Positions 10,535 through 21,891 of a stretch of 64,000 nucleotides of DNA are shown in pieces. The translations under genes were made by a program, and so were the position numbers. Every line of letters begins with the position of its first letter. Positions within the stretch are counted from its first letter, which is position 1. The stretch is from contig NC_039362.1 in assembly GCF_003573695.1 (NCBI RefSeq), forward strand, positions 6,548,088-6,612,087, read 5' to 3'. Under the pieces are notes generated by a model. It worked only from the letters and a program-made list of their open reading frames with translations, ran no database searches and was not told where the DNA came from. Origin of the DNA: Papaver somniferum. Taxonomy: Eukaryota; Streptophyta; Magnoliopsida; Ranunculales; Papaveraceae.

Positions 10535-12199
10535 GGGAAGGGCAGCTACTAATGATAATGAACCAGCAGTGGATAGTTATTTCCTACCTGGTCGTAACCA
10601 TTGTCCTAATATGGATATAGTATGTATGCGTTTGTCTCAAGAAAAAGAACGAAGATCCTGACAACTATATTAAGTATTCGTGGGGAAAAACTCCAACTCC
10701 TATTATTTCGGGGTTCAATCTGTACGAGATCCATCCTCGGGAGCTATGGGATCGCATCGGAGGTATAGGTAATCCTACCATCCTTACATTTGTTTTCCCG
10801 GCCTCAAGTTTTGGTCCTTAACTACGTGCATTAATGGAAACTGGATCTACGTATGGCTGTAGGACAAGGAGCCAAAATACTATTTTATATGCCGAGACAA
10901 ATTGTTGATAGCAACGGAAATTGCAAACGACAAAGCCGTAGAGGGAATATTGGCCACTGGAGGTCTACAGGAAAGAAGAAGGTTATTAGACATTTGCTTC
11001 TAATGGACAATGCTACACTTGGTTATAGGCGCAAATTTGCCTTTCACATGGGAAATGGAACCAAAACAGAATATCTTATGTACGAGTATCAGCTTGACGA
11101 TGAAGAATTTCTTAGATATATCAACGAACAGGGAAATAAAAACTCCATGACTAAGGTCGGTGTGTTTCCCTCCTACACGTATTTTCATTCGTAAATTTAT
11201 TACTATCTTGAAATAAATAATGTATCTTTTTTTTTTTCATTTTGAAATTAATTAGATGGACAATAAATTGGTTATATGTGAAGTGTTTAAAGCTCGTGAA
11301 GTCTTCAAGCTCCCTGAACAAGAAATCGTCAGTTTTGCAAACTCATGCGTTAATGATGGTTATCGTTTCGAATTTGATCCCATTGCCAAAGACGTTAATC
11401 AGGAACCAGAATTCCAAACTCTGGACGAGATATTTAAGCATGCTTGCTCTTCTTCTTCCTCTTCCTCTAAGGGTGGCAAGGCATTAGAACCGTCCAAAGA
11501 TGTCATAAAAACTGATCTTTTCGTGCATCAAAAATATGGATTAGGCTGGTTATATCACAGGGAAAACTCCGATGAATTGCCTCCTTTTTGGGTAGAGAAT
11601 AAACAACGAGGATCTTATAAGAATCTATTGACTAAAAAACATACAAATCAGAGGCCGGAGCCTCTGAGAGGTGGTGTTTTTGCAGATGACATGGGTTTGG
11701 GTAAGACGCTTACTTTACTCTCTCTTATTTCAACTGATTTCTGTGCACCATTAGAATCATTAAGCGATAATCTAAGAAAAGAAGAAGAAGATGATGAACT
11801 GACATTGTCTCTTTCTACTAAGAAACGGAAATATAGTAGAGAAATTGTGGATTCTTCACATACTAAGAAAGTTCAGAAAATTGTTGATTTCAACAACTTA
11901 TTTCCGGATGAGGAGGAGGATGAAATCACCCCTAAACGGTGGTGGGTGGCTAGAAGAAAAACATTGATCATCTGCCCACAGTCACATCTTTCAGACTGGA
12001 CAAAACAATTAGACCAACACACGAAACCCGGTATCCTGAGAGCATTAACTTATGCTCCAGATTGGCGTAAACCAGGCCGAAATATTAATAGTGACGACGA
12101 GAATTTTCAAAACTATGATGTCGTTTTAACAACAGATGAAACTCTAGTGCATCAGTCTTTGGTTCCTTTCAAGGACATTGAGTGGCACCGAGTTATACT

Positions 12200-12594
12200 T
12201 GTTGGGTAAATTACTAATAATGTAACTGAAAAGAAGATACTTAGCTCAAAATAATGTTGCTGATGTTGCTGCACAGAAAATGTAGAGGCACGTAAAACTA
12301 CGCTGTCCTAAAGGCAATAACGCCTGTCACTCCTCTGAGATGCTACAGCAGTTGGCGAGTCACCTCCAGGATACAACTACAGTTAGTACCCCTCAATGTA
12401 GCATACAATGAGGGTACCCTTAGAGCTTGGCAGAACTTAAAACAGTAGAAGAGATGTTTACAGAAAAACAGAGGGAGAGTAGAAGAGATGTTTCTCTGTG
12501 GTGTGTTAAATGAGCTCAAGACTCCTCCCTTATATAGTGTTTAAGACGTTACAAACGATAGGAAAAAAGCATGCAACAAAACCATGCGTATGAC
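12200..12594 (-). repeat. Truncated 3' LTR of Copia-1
   Basis: Matches 16576-16970 with few substitutions, up to 'accatgcgta', then departs. The inner roughly 236 bp, the polypurine tract and the end of RNase H have been replaced by the tandem-repeat segment that follows. Confidence 0.9.
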
Positions 12595-12955
12595 AGAAAT
12601 ACTGGTAATGTTGGGTTAAAAACAATGTTTCTTTTGTCAGGCTTAGAGCAGTGTGTTGTCAAGAAGCCAAGCCAAACACGTACGGACAAGAAACCCAAAA
12701 CAAATACGTACAGACAAGAAAGCCAGGACAAACATGTGCAGACAAGGAAGGCAAGACAAACACGTACAGACAAGAAAGCCAAGACAAACATGTGCAGGCA
12801 AAGAAAAAGATTCTTCTACATGTGTGTAAAACACGTACAAAAAGTTTTAGCAAAAGGATAAGATCTAATGAACCCACACCCGACCCGACCGGACGGACGG
12901 ACGGACGGCGGCGGCGTGCGTGCTTCTGTGCGAAGCACCGCGCGTACGGGAATAC
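12595..12955. repeat. 28-bp tandem repeat and CGGA-run segment inside Copia-1
   Basis: From 12678 to about 12805 there are about 4.6 copies of a 28-bp unit (alternating acgtacagac and atgtgcagac beginnings, then aagaaagccaagacaaac). Because 28 is not a multiple of three, several frames stay open and produce spurious ORFs. At 12891-12915 there is a (cgga)n/(cgg)n run, unlike any neighbour. The segment replaces the normal RNase H end and LTR junction, so it is filler DNA captured during a rearrangement. Confidence 0.75.
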
Positions 12956-12956
12956 C

Positions 12957-14801
12957 CTCAAGTGTGCAGATGTACCCACTAGTGGATCGGGCTATACATG
13001 TCTGTTTGGTAGACTTCCATGACACATACGCACCACCAAGTGTGCAGATGTACCCACTAGTGGATTTGCACTCATCTGAGTCTGATATCCAGTTAGCATC
13101 ACAATATCCTTCTAGCACAGCACGATACTTCCCAAAACTTAGGCAATAGTTTGAAGTTCCTCTCAGGTACCGTAGAACTCTGTAGAGAGCATTCCAGTGA
13201 TCCTGCCCAGGGTTGCAAGTGTACCTGCTTAATCTACTCACATTGTAGGCAATATCAGGTCTTGTACAGTTCATTAAATACATAAGACTGCCAATAACAC
13301 GAGAATACTCAAGTTGATAAATACCCTCACCCTTGTTCTTTTTCAATTTACAATTGGGATCATAAGGAGTAGTTGCAGGTTTAGCATTTTCATGATTAAA
13401 TCTCTTAAGAACAGTTTCAACATAATGAGATTGACTAAGACTATATCCATCAGACATCTTTCTGATTTTCATCCCTAAGATTACATCAGCAGGGCCTAAG
13501 TCTTTCATGTCAAAGTTTTCGTTAAGCATGCTTTTAGTGGTATTAATACTATCAAGGTTACTACCTAATATGAGCATATCATCAACATATAGGCACACAA
13601 TAACATGAGAATCATCCACAGATTTAATGTAAACACATTTATCAGATTCATTAACCTTGAAGCCATTAGATATCATTACATGATTAAATTTTTCATGCCA
13701 GTGTTTAGGTGCTTGTTTTAAACCATACAAAGATTTTTTCAGTTTGCATACTTTGTCTTCATAACCTTTCACAACAAAACCTTCAGGTTGGTCCGTATAA
13801 ATTTCTTCATTCAATTCACCATATAAAAAAGCAGTTTTCACATCCATCTGATGTATATGCAAATCATAAATAGAAGCAATAGCAATCAGCATCCGGATAG
13901 AAGTGATTCTTTTGACCGGTGAATAGGTATCAAAGAAATCTAATCCTTCCTGTTGTCTGTACCCCTTAGCTACCAACCTAGCTTTGTGTTTTTCTATAGT
14001 TCCATCTGTTCTAAGTTTCCTTTTGAAGACCCACTTGCAACCTATGGTTTTACTACCAGGAGGTAAGTCTACAAGCTCCCAAGTTTCATTTTGTTGAATG
14101 GAATCCCACTCATTAATTGAAGCTTCTTCCCAGAAGGGAGCTTCCAGAGAGGTCAAAGCTTCCTTATAAGTTTGGGGTTCAGTCTCTACCGTAAGAGTCA
14201 CAAAATCTGGACCATAACTTTTCTCGGTTCTGACCCTCTTACTTCTTCTAGGTTCGGTTTCAGCATCTAGAGACGGGGGTTGACTAGTCGAAGGAACATC
14301 TGAGAGATCATCGCGGACCCTTTTATGAGGTCCAGACCCTAAAGGGAAAATGTGTTCGAAAAACACTGCATCTCTGGATTCCATTATGGTGTTCTCACCA
14401 ATTACCATGAACCTATAAGCACTAGAGTGCTCAGGATATCCTAGGAAAACACAATCTATAGTTTTAGGTCCTATTTTGGTTTTCTTGGAACGAGGAGTGT
14501 CCACCTTGGCCAAACACCCCCACACTTTAAAGTATGCATAGGACGGTTGTCTTCCTTTCCATAACTCATATGGAGTTTTGTCTAATTTCTTAAATGGAAC
14601 TCGGTTAAAGATATAGCATGCAGAGAGAATTTCTTCCCCCCACAGGTTCGAAGGTAGCCCTGAACTAGCTAACATAGCGTTCACCATATCTATGAGTGTT
14701 CGGTTTTTCCTTTCAACTACTCCGTTCGACTCAGGTGAAGAAGGTGCAGTAGTTTCATGAATGATGCCATTAAGTTTACAGAATTCTCCTATAGGTATCA
14801 C
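12957..14801 (-). pseudogene. Copia-1 integrase C-part, reverse transcriptase and RNase H
   Basis: A long open frame. From its start it has the end of the integrase core ([10 protein letters not shown] with the catalytic Glu), a proline/charged linker, and RT with [31 protein letters not shown] and the catalytic [11 protein letters not shown]. It then has RNase H ([38 protein letters not shown]). The frame then jumps into a second, duplicated STSGYICTL block and reads into the unrelated filler segment, so the essential RNase H end is lost. Confidence 0.9.
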
Positions 14802-14940
14802 ATACTCACCGCCTCGGTCCGACCTAAGAGTTTTAATAGTAACACCTCTTTGGTTTTCTACTTCAAGTTTATATAATTTGAAAGCGTCTAAGGCTTCATC
14901 TTTACTTCTAAGAAGATAAACCTGACAGTATCTTGAGTGA

Positions 14941-15273
14941 TCATCTATAAAAGTGATGTACCATTTTTTCCTCCTCTAGTTGGTTTGATTTCAAATCTCC
15001 CAAATCTGAGTGGATTAGTTCTAGGGGAGTTGTACTACGTTCAACCTTTTTGTTAAAGGGTTTTCTAGCATATTTAGATTCAACACAAATTTCACATTTA
15101 TGACCTCTGTCAAAGTTTATTTTAGGAATGCAGCCTAATTTAGCAAGTCTTTCAATAGATTTGAAATTAACATGTCCTAGTCTATCATGCCAAACATGTG
15201 AGGAGTCACAAACATAAGCAGAAGAAGATGCATTATCATTCAAGTTCAAAGAAAGTACACTAAGCTTAATCAT
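14941..15273 (-). pseudogene. Copia-1 integrase N-terminal part
   Basis: Contains the HHCC zinc-binding pattern of copia integrase (WHDRLGHVNFKSIERL ... CEICVESKY) and the first catalytic Asp region (LELIHSDLGD). Frameshifts separate it from both protease and the rest of the integrase. Confidence 0.88.
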
Positions 15274-15974
15274 GTTTCAGTGACATATCCTTTTCCTACG
15301 AAGTCACCACCTTTAGAGATTACAACTTTGTTAGACTCAGCTACAAATTTAAAACCTTTCCCAAGTAAGATGGTTTCTGAGATAAGATTCTTGCATATGT
15401 CCGGGACGTGATACACGTCATTCAATGCGAGAGTTTTTCCTGAAGTGAGCTTCAATTCAACCTTGCCTTTTCCTACCACTTTAGAGGTAGAAGAGTTTCC
15501 CATAAACAATTTCTCATCGTCTCCTACTTTGTTATAGGAGGAGAAAGCATTTCTGAACTTACAGACATGCCTAGTGGCTCCAGAATCAAGCCACCAGTCT
15601 CTCACATTGGTCACATTAGAGACAAGGTTGACTTCAGACACCATGCCAGTAAAATATCCAGAATCATCTACTACGTTTGCCTTATTTTTCTGTTTAGGAT
15701 CATTTTTGGTCTTTTTAGGTGCCCTACAGTCTTTGGCCATATGACCAGTTTTCCCACAGTTATAGCAGTCGCCTTTGATGGTGTTTTTGGAGACACCACC
15801 CTTTGGCTTAAGATGGTTACCTTTGGAGTTACGTTGTTTGTTACGTTTACCATTTTTGCTGGATTCTCCGTGCCTTTTCTTTGACGCAGCATTATCGTCC
15901 AGGACATGAGCTTTGTTTGACATGTCTTTGCTCAGCATCAGGCTCTTGTCCTTGCAGCACAGAAGTTCCTCCAC
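15270..15974 (-). pseudogene. Copia-1 gag zinc knuckle and aspartic protease
   Basis: CYNCGKTGHMAKDC is the CCHC knuckle. It is followed by a Lys-rich spacer and the protease active site WWLDSGATRHVC, then YHVPDICKNLIS. Frame continuity with the upstream gag is broken near 15980. Confidence 0.9.
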
Positions 15975-15992
15975 CTGGATCTTTTTCCCCAG

Positions 15993-16535
15993 CTACACCA
16001 TGGTGATTTCACGATTCTTGTGTCGCAGCCTCCTCTTGTACTCGTTCCATGAGGGTGGTAGCTTTTCAATCACTGCAGATACTTGTAGAGATTCATCAAT
16101 ATGCATGTCTTCAACAAGAATTTCGTTGATGAGTAGCTGGAGTTCGACGAATTGTTCTACAACAGGCTTTTCATCAGTCATCTTATATTCCAGGAACCTA
16201 GCCACCAAGAACTTCTTGCTTCCAGCAGCCTCAGCAAGATATTTTTCTTCTAGGGCTTCCCATAAATCAAAAGCAGTAAAATTCTCTTTTGCATTATAAA
16301 AGTCGTACAAGGAGTCATCCAGACAGTTAAGAATATGGTTTTTGCACATGTAATTATTCCTAGTCCACCTATCCAGTCTATCTTCATTACCACGGTCATG
16401 AAGCCTTCTTGAGGGTCTTTCTAAGGCAACTTCATCTAGCCTTTGGTCTTTTAAGAAGAATAACATTTTGGACTGCCATCGTTTAAAGTCTTTGCCACTA
16501 AACTTTGGGGGTTTGTCTACAGTACTCTTTCCCAT
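15993..16535 (-). pseudogene. Copia-1 gag (UBN2-type)
   Basis: The start methionine lies 40 bp inside the 5' LTR. The frame begins with PPKFSGKDFKRWQSKM, typical of copia gag, and continues with LWEALEEKYL, VEQFVELQLLINEI and PPSWNEYKRRLRH. It is 180 codons long and joins the knuckle part through one frameshift. Confidence 0.9.
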
Positions 16536-16575
16536 GGTGTTACAAAATATAGTAAAGAGGATATTGCCTTTAGAT

Positions 16576-17206
16576 TGTTGGGTAAATTACTAATAATGTA
16601 ACTGAGAAGAAGATACTTAGCTCAAAATAATGTTGCTGATGTTGCTGCACAGAAAATGTAGAGGCACGTAAAACTACGATGTCCTAAAGGCAATATCGCC
16701 TGCCACTGCTCTGAGATGCTACAGCAGTTGGCGAGTCACCTCCAGGATACAACTACAGTTAGTACCCCTCAATGTAGCATACAATGAGGGTACCCTTAGA
16801 GCTTGGCAGAACTTAAAACAGTAGAAGAGATGTTTACAGAAAAACAAAGGGAGAGTAGAAGAGATGTTTCTCTGTGGTGTGTCAAATGAGCTCAAGACTC
16901 CTCCCTTATATAGTGTTTAAGACGTTACAAACGATAGGAAAAAAGCATGCAACAAAACCATGCGTACGGGAAAGGCAATCTTGCCTTTGTCTAGGCCTTC
17001 CCCCCTCACACAAAAGTCTAATGACCCAAGGGCCATGCCCTTATAGCCAATTCTATGATATTTAAGTCTAAAACTCTTTAGCTTTTAGTCTATGTGGGAC
17101 TATTGTTTTATCTATTCAAATGAAAAAACAGGTAGTGGGCAATAGGTATAGAGATCAAAACATAGTCCATGGAAAAATTGGTATTTTTAAAGCGTTTTTT
17201 CTAACA
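16576..17206 (-). repeat. 5' LTR of Copia-1
   Basis: 631 bp, TGTTGGG...CTAACA, containing 'cccttatatag' as a likely TATA-region on the plus-strand reading. Directly followed by the target duplication ATACT and the host DEAH-box codons. Confidence 0.92.
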
Positions 17207-19282
17207 ATACTCGACGAGGCGCATCTGATCTATACCAAGGAAAACCATCGCCGAGCTGCCTCGGCACTTAAGTTTAGGCTCGAGTCTGTTCCGTTTCTTA
17301 AATCCAAGATTGTATGGCTAGTTACAGGGATGCCCATCTTGAACGGTTCATATAATTTGCCTTTTGCGATGGACTTGTTAAAATTCGCACCATTTTCTGA
17401 TGCCAAGTATTGGCAAGTACTCGTCCAAAAGTTGCTTGATAAAGGATACAAGAACGGGATCTCCCGTTTACAGGTAATTCTTGTTACTCTTTGGTATTCT
17501 TGTTTTAATTTTATTGGATTTTGATTTTGGTGAATTTGTTGTAACAGGACTTGACATCAAACATATGTCTGCGAAGATTAAAAGAAGATGGCAAGGTTAA
17601 ATTAATGCCCAAAACTGTAGAAACATGTTTTGTGGATTTCTCTGATGAAGAACGAGAGGAATATGCCCAAGTGGAAGCAGATTCCCAGAATGTGATTCGA
17701 AATTACATGAATCACGGCCGTATAGTGGGTAACCATGCAAGTATGCTTGGTATCATTCAACGGCTTCGTCAACTCTGTAATCATTCTGCCTCATGTCCTA
17801 CAGAAACTCTTCCGGCCTACACTATTGAAGGTAACAACTAGTTCAATTCAACCACATTTACAAGTTTCAGCATTATTCATTATTTGATAAGTTGGAAGCT
17901 TGCAATGGTGCAGATGTAACCAGGAACCCAAAATTGCTGCAGAAAATGGTGTCAACTCTACAAGATGAAGACTGCTTTGACTGCCCGATTTGCATTTCTC
18001 CGCTATGCAACGCGACCATCACTTCATGCGCTCATGTCTTTTGCGAAAAATGTATCTTGAAATACCTGCTCACTAAGCAAAAGAAGAAGAAAACTCCTTG
18101 TTGTCCTATGTGCCGTCACCCTCTTTCTAAAACAGACCTCTTCTCAGGATCACCAGAAAACCATAATGGTTTTGCAATCTCAACCTCTGGTGGAAGTGGT
18201 ACTACTATCTACTCCAAGTGTCGGCACTGTTAAATTTGTTGGTGGCCTCCAAGAATGAAAATATGTCGACAAAGTCTGTGGTGTTCTCACAATTCAGAAA
18301 GATGTTGATCTTGCTAGAAGAGCCACTGAAGGCTGCTGGTTTTGAAGTAGTGAGATTGGACGATCACATGAAGAGTACCAAAAAGAGGAATAAGCTAGTA
18401 CAAGAGTTTGAAAACATGAATTCGGAAAATTCGCACATTGTTCTTCTGGCAGATCATAAAGCTTCCAATACGTGCATGAATCTGACATTCGCAACAAGGG
18501 CATACCTGTTGGAGCCATGGTGTAACCCGATTATTGAAGATCAAGCAATAAATCGGCTACATCGGATTGGACGGCAACAAGAAATAAAGATTACAAGGCT
18601 AATTACTAAAAATAGCATCGAGGAGAGGATAATGCAATTGCATGAGTGGAAGAAGAATTTTAGAAGTGAAAGTTCTGCTGAGAATATGGATAAAAGGCAA
18701 ATCCACCGAGAAGAATTTCGCATTCTGATGGCATTGTGAGGGGAAGTCCTACCATACCACACATCTCAACTTGATCTTGTCCTGTATGTAAATGTTGGGG
18801 TCTGTGATGCTATTTTAGCTTATATCAATGAATATCCCCTTTGTTTATAAAGAATAAAAGAAACTCAATATGAGACGTGGCTGGTCCACAATCTCTCTGT
18901 AGCGGTATCTAATGCTAGTTTCTTTCATTTCCCGGTAAACCTAGCATTATCGTAGTTTCTTGCATTTCCTATAATAATTGATTGACGACCAAACAGAGAG
19001 CGGTAACTTTATTTTTCTGTATTTCTTGTCTCTTCCTCCCTAATCTAATGCTACTTATTTCTCATTTCACTTTATGCTTCAAAAAAAAAAAATCATTTTC
19101 TTTTTAAGGGTTTTGAAGAACACAAATGGGTTGTAGTAAATGTAATTTTTGTACTTGACTATGGTGGATTCCACAATCATCATCATCCTGTTTTCAGTCG
19201 CAGCATTATGATTTTGATATGATGTTGAAGGACGTGATGGGGATTCCACAATCATCATCATCATCCTGGTGGATTCCCCTTT

Positions 19283-19344
19283 GTCTGTGATGCTCTTAGA
19301 TGTTCTGGGCCGCACGGGCGCTACATTGATGTATTCAACGAGTA

Positions 19345-19381
<37 letters not shown>

Positions 19382-19413
19382 ATTTCATCGTGACGGGGAT
19401 AGATCATTGCAAT
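19283..19413 (+). rRNA. 18S rRNA gene fragment (3' domain)
   Basis: About 130 bp match the conserved 3' part of plant nuclear 18S rRNA. Landmarks are 'gatgttctgggccgcac', 'gatgtattcaacgag', 'ccttggccgacaggcccggg' and 'gatagatcattgcaa'. A few changes (gggcgctacatt, gagtatatag, gtgacggggat) show it is not a functional gene. The match stops abruptly at 19413. It lies in unit B between the 3' end of the chimera and the helicase fragment, where A and C carry LINE sequence. Confidence 0.85.
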
Positions 19414-20064
19414 GGACTCTGTCCAAAGGTAATTCAACAACTAGACTCGATTACCCAACAATGTTGAGCGTTAAAATCGTTGCGATTTAGCATCTGGCGA
19501 TATGCCCTTTTGGGTGGTCAACCGTATCCATGGATTCCTGTTCATGTGTACGTGTCATGTGTCAGGGTCCACTTTGAAGACGATCATACCCTCAACATGC
19601 GAACTTGTTACACCATCCTCTTGGTGGACGCTTGTCCCCTAGGCAGAGATAAAGTGGATTTGCTGCGATAACAGTCGCGAATGTGTAAACCCTACTAGAA
19701 CGGTTCATCCACTCCCTGTTTATAACAAAAACGACGCGGAACGTGTTAAGTATTTGTCCTTACCTCAGGGTGGGTTGCGTCTCGGCGGGCTGGCAGCCGG
19801 TGTAAAAACTTCGCCGCATCTTTGGAGATAAAGTGATTTTCCTGCTTTACTCATTTTCCCACTGACATCCCTAAAACCAAAAGGAGCGTTTTGTTCCTTG
19901 AATTAATCTATTGGCTTAGAAGAACGTTTTGGGTTTGTTACATATTTTGTGTTTCTTTCGAACTTTAAAACACGATGTTTTTCTTTTCGAATTTGATACG
20001 GAGGTTGGTTTTCATGTCCATTTGTATGTCTCAAAACATGGAACACCTAGACCCATTTTTCTTC
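19414..20064 (+). other. Unrecognised, more GC-balanced insert in unit B
   Basis: This DNA has no counterpart in units A and C; homology to A resumes near 20065 ('tctatgattattcaagg'). It looks richer in G+C than its surroundings, particularly 19480-19850. A short ORF, 19480-19671 (63 codons, with HFEDDHTLNMRT), has no recognised family. Adjacent to an 18S fragment, it might be rDNA spacer or other captured DNA. I cannot identify it. Confidence 0.5.
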
Positions 20065-20604
20065 TATGATTATTCAAGGAACGCTCTTCTTAACTGCTCT
20101 CTTTGTTGAAAGTTTAGTTTTACTGTTGACAACTACATGTATGGTAGTTCCAATGATAGACAAAAATATATGAGTGGTAGATGTACAGAGGACTTGATGA
20201 GCTGAGCTAATGTTTTATGAGGTTTTTTGTGAGATCATTAGTGTTGATGAGCTGATGCTTACTGAACTCATGTTTAAGGGAGTTTTCAACAGAGTTACTG
20301 CCGAGGAGATGATTTCTCTGTTATCATGTTTTTTGTGGCCTGAAAAACTTCAGGGTGACCAGAAACCCAGCAGGGAAGGGCTTGATGTGTTGTTCACTGA
20401 GCTTCAAGAGGCAGGAAGACCAATGGCAACACCCAGTTTGATTCCGTCAGATCCGTTAGTATGGAGGTTGCTGCACATGAGCAATAGAATCCAAGTTCTC
20501 TGAAATAATGGAAATCACGCTGGTTTTTGAGGGTTGTTTGATCAGGGCAATTGGGAGAGTAGAGATAGCTCTTCAGCAGCTAACGGAGGCAGCCTGGTGG
20601 CCCG

Positions 20605-20776
20605 TGAAAGTGTATGAACTCTCTTAACCCTGAACTGGGTTTGAGATGACTATTTATATTAATCAAGTATATATAGATTGCCCTTTAGGCAAGTAAGCAA
20701 TATTGTACATCAGTAATACACGGCTTATAGATAGTACGGTAGTTCTAGGTTACACCAACAGAGTCTTGTGTTAACA
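20605..20776 (-). repeat. 3' LTR of Copia-2
   Basis: 172 bp, differing from the 5' LTR at only a few positions (for example 'ctgaactgggttt' versus 'ctaaactggtttt'), so the insertion is comparatively recent. Confidence 0.92.
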
Positions 20777-21713
20777 CCCTCCCACAAGCTAAACGTGGAG
20801 CATCCCGAAGTGAAAGCTTGGAAGTAAGAAAATGAAACCGAGACTTGAGATGTCCTTTGGTAAACAGGTCTGCAAGTTGACGTTGAGTAGGAACGTAACG
20901 AACAAGTAAAGTTCCACGAGCAACACGCTCCCGAACAAAGTGATAATCAATATCAATGTGTTTGGCACGAGAATGCATGATAGGATTAGAAGCCATGTAA
21001 GTAACACTGATATTATCACATAGCAGAATAGGTGGTTGATTTATGTAGACACCCAAGTCATTCAATAGATATAATATCCAAATAACTTCAGCTGCAGCAA
21101 GAGCTAAGGCACGATACTCAGCCTCTGTACTGGAACGAGAAACCGTAGGTTATTTCTTGAAGGACCAAGAGATCAAATTAGGGCCAACAAAACTGCAAGT
21201 ACCAGCAGTTGAACGACGATCATCAGAGTTATCAGACCAATCATCATCACTGTATGCAAATATAGTATGAGAAGAACTTCCATAAACCTGAAAAAGATGA
21301 TGATGGCGTAAAAAATAATACTCGACCCAACGTGCCTTTGAGATATCTAAGAATTCTCTTGACTGCCAGAAAATGAATGTCAGTAGGAGCATGCATAATT
21401 GAAAAACTTGGTTAACAACATAAGTAATATCCGTCCTAGTCATTGTCAAATATTGCAGTGCACCCACCAAACTGCGATATAAAGTAGCATCATGAAATAA
21501 AGTACCCTCATGAGCTAACATCTTAAAACCAGCAACAATAGGAGTAGAAACTGGTTTTGCAGTTAACAAATCAACATGCTGAAAAATATCAAGAGTGTAA
21601 CGCGTTTGAGATAAATGAAGGCCTGAAGAAGACCTGTGTGCCTCAATTCCAAGAAAAAAATGCAAATCGCCCAAATCTGTCATAGAGAACTGTTGTTGTA
21701 GAGCTGCTAACAA
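20745..21713 (-). pseudogene. Copia-2 reverse transcriptase C-part and RNase H
   Basis: Two frames. 21713-21150 has MTDLGDLHFFLGIE, LYRSLVGALQYL and the RNase H region SDDDWSDNSDDRRSTAG. 21065-20745 has the RNase H end (CDNISVTYMASNP, HIDIDYHFVRERV, QLADLFTKG). The catalytic YVDD region near 21750 reads YVED-like and lies in a gap between frames. A stop and shifts separate the parts. Confidence 0.88.
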
Positions 21714-21891
21714 ATAAGAGAAATACCCATAGTCAGATCTTGTGATAATAATATCTTCTACATATAGCAGAAGAAGGAGAACACCAGTGGAAGATCTTCG
21801 AACAAACAGAGGAGATCATATTTAGAAGCAACAAAACCCAATTCTGAAAGATAATTTGTAAACCGCTGAAACCAAGACCTGGGAGCTTGTT

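Larger units (their letters stand above)
12200..17206 (-). mobile_element. Copia-1: Ty1/copia LTR retrotransposon inserted in copy B
   Basis: The element starts TGTTGGG and ends CTAACA. It is flanked by the 5-bp target duplication ATACT (12195-12199 and 17207-17211), which in copy A is a single ATACT. Coding is on the minus strand in the order gag, zinc knuckle/protease, integrase, RT, RNase H. The upstream LTR (16576-17206, 631 bp) is complete. The other LTR keeps only its outer 395 bp. The polyprotein is split into at least four frames, so it is dead. Its family is close to Copia-3 in coding sequence but differs in its LTR. Confidence 0.93.
10535..18739 (+). pseudogene. NAC domain-RAD5/HLTF-like SNF2 ATPase chimera, copy B (interrupted by Copia-1)
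   Basis: Exons are inferred as 10535-10762, 10863-11155, 11256-12199 joined across a retrotransposon to 17212-17473, then 17548-17830 and 17899-18739. Exon 3 here is one uninterrupted frame from the last NAC block through a Ser run, VHQKYGLGWL, LRGGVFADDMGLGKTLTLL (Walker A intact) and the acidic insert to the residue before DEAH. There the 5007-bp Copia-1 is inserted. After the element, DEAH, motif III, the RING and helicase C continue. Near 18216 four bases are missing relative to A (the 'ctcctccaaagtg' region), which shifts the frame after the RING. Exon 1 shares with A the frame change between the LPGRNHC and YIKYSWGK parts. B is a pseudogene, but it preserves the parts that A has lost. 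The HLTF-type motif V glycine pair is missing, as in A. Confidence 0.85.

Noticed and set aside
12571..13022. Several overlapping ORFs on both strands with Lys/Thr- or Cys/Leu-rich repeats
   Set aside because: They are produced by the 28-bp tandem repeat staying open in several frames; no gene-like signal.
15567..16299. Plus-strand ORFs of 105 and 128 codons
   Set aside because: Antisense shadows of Copia-1 gag and protease.
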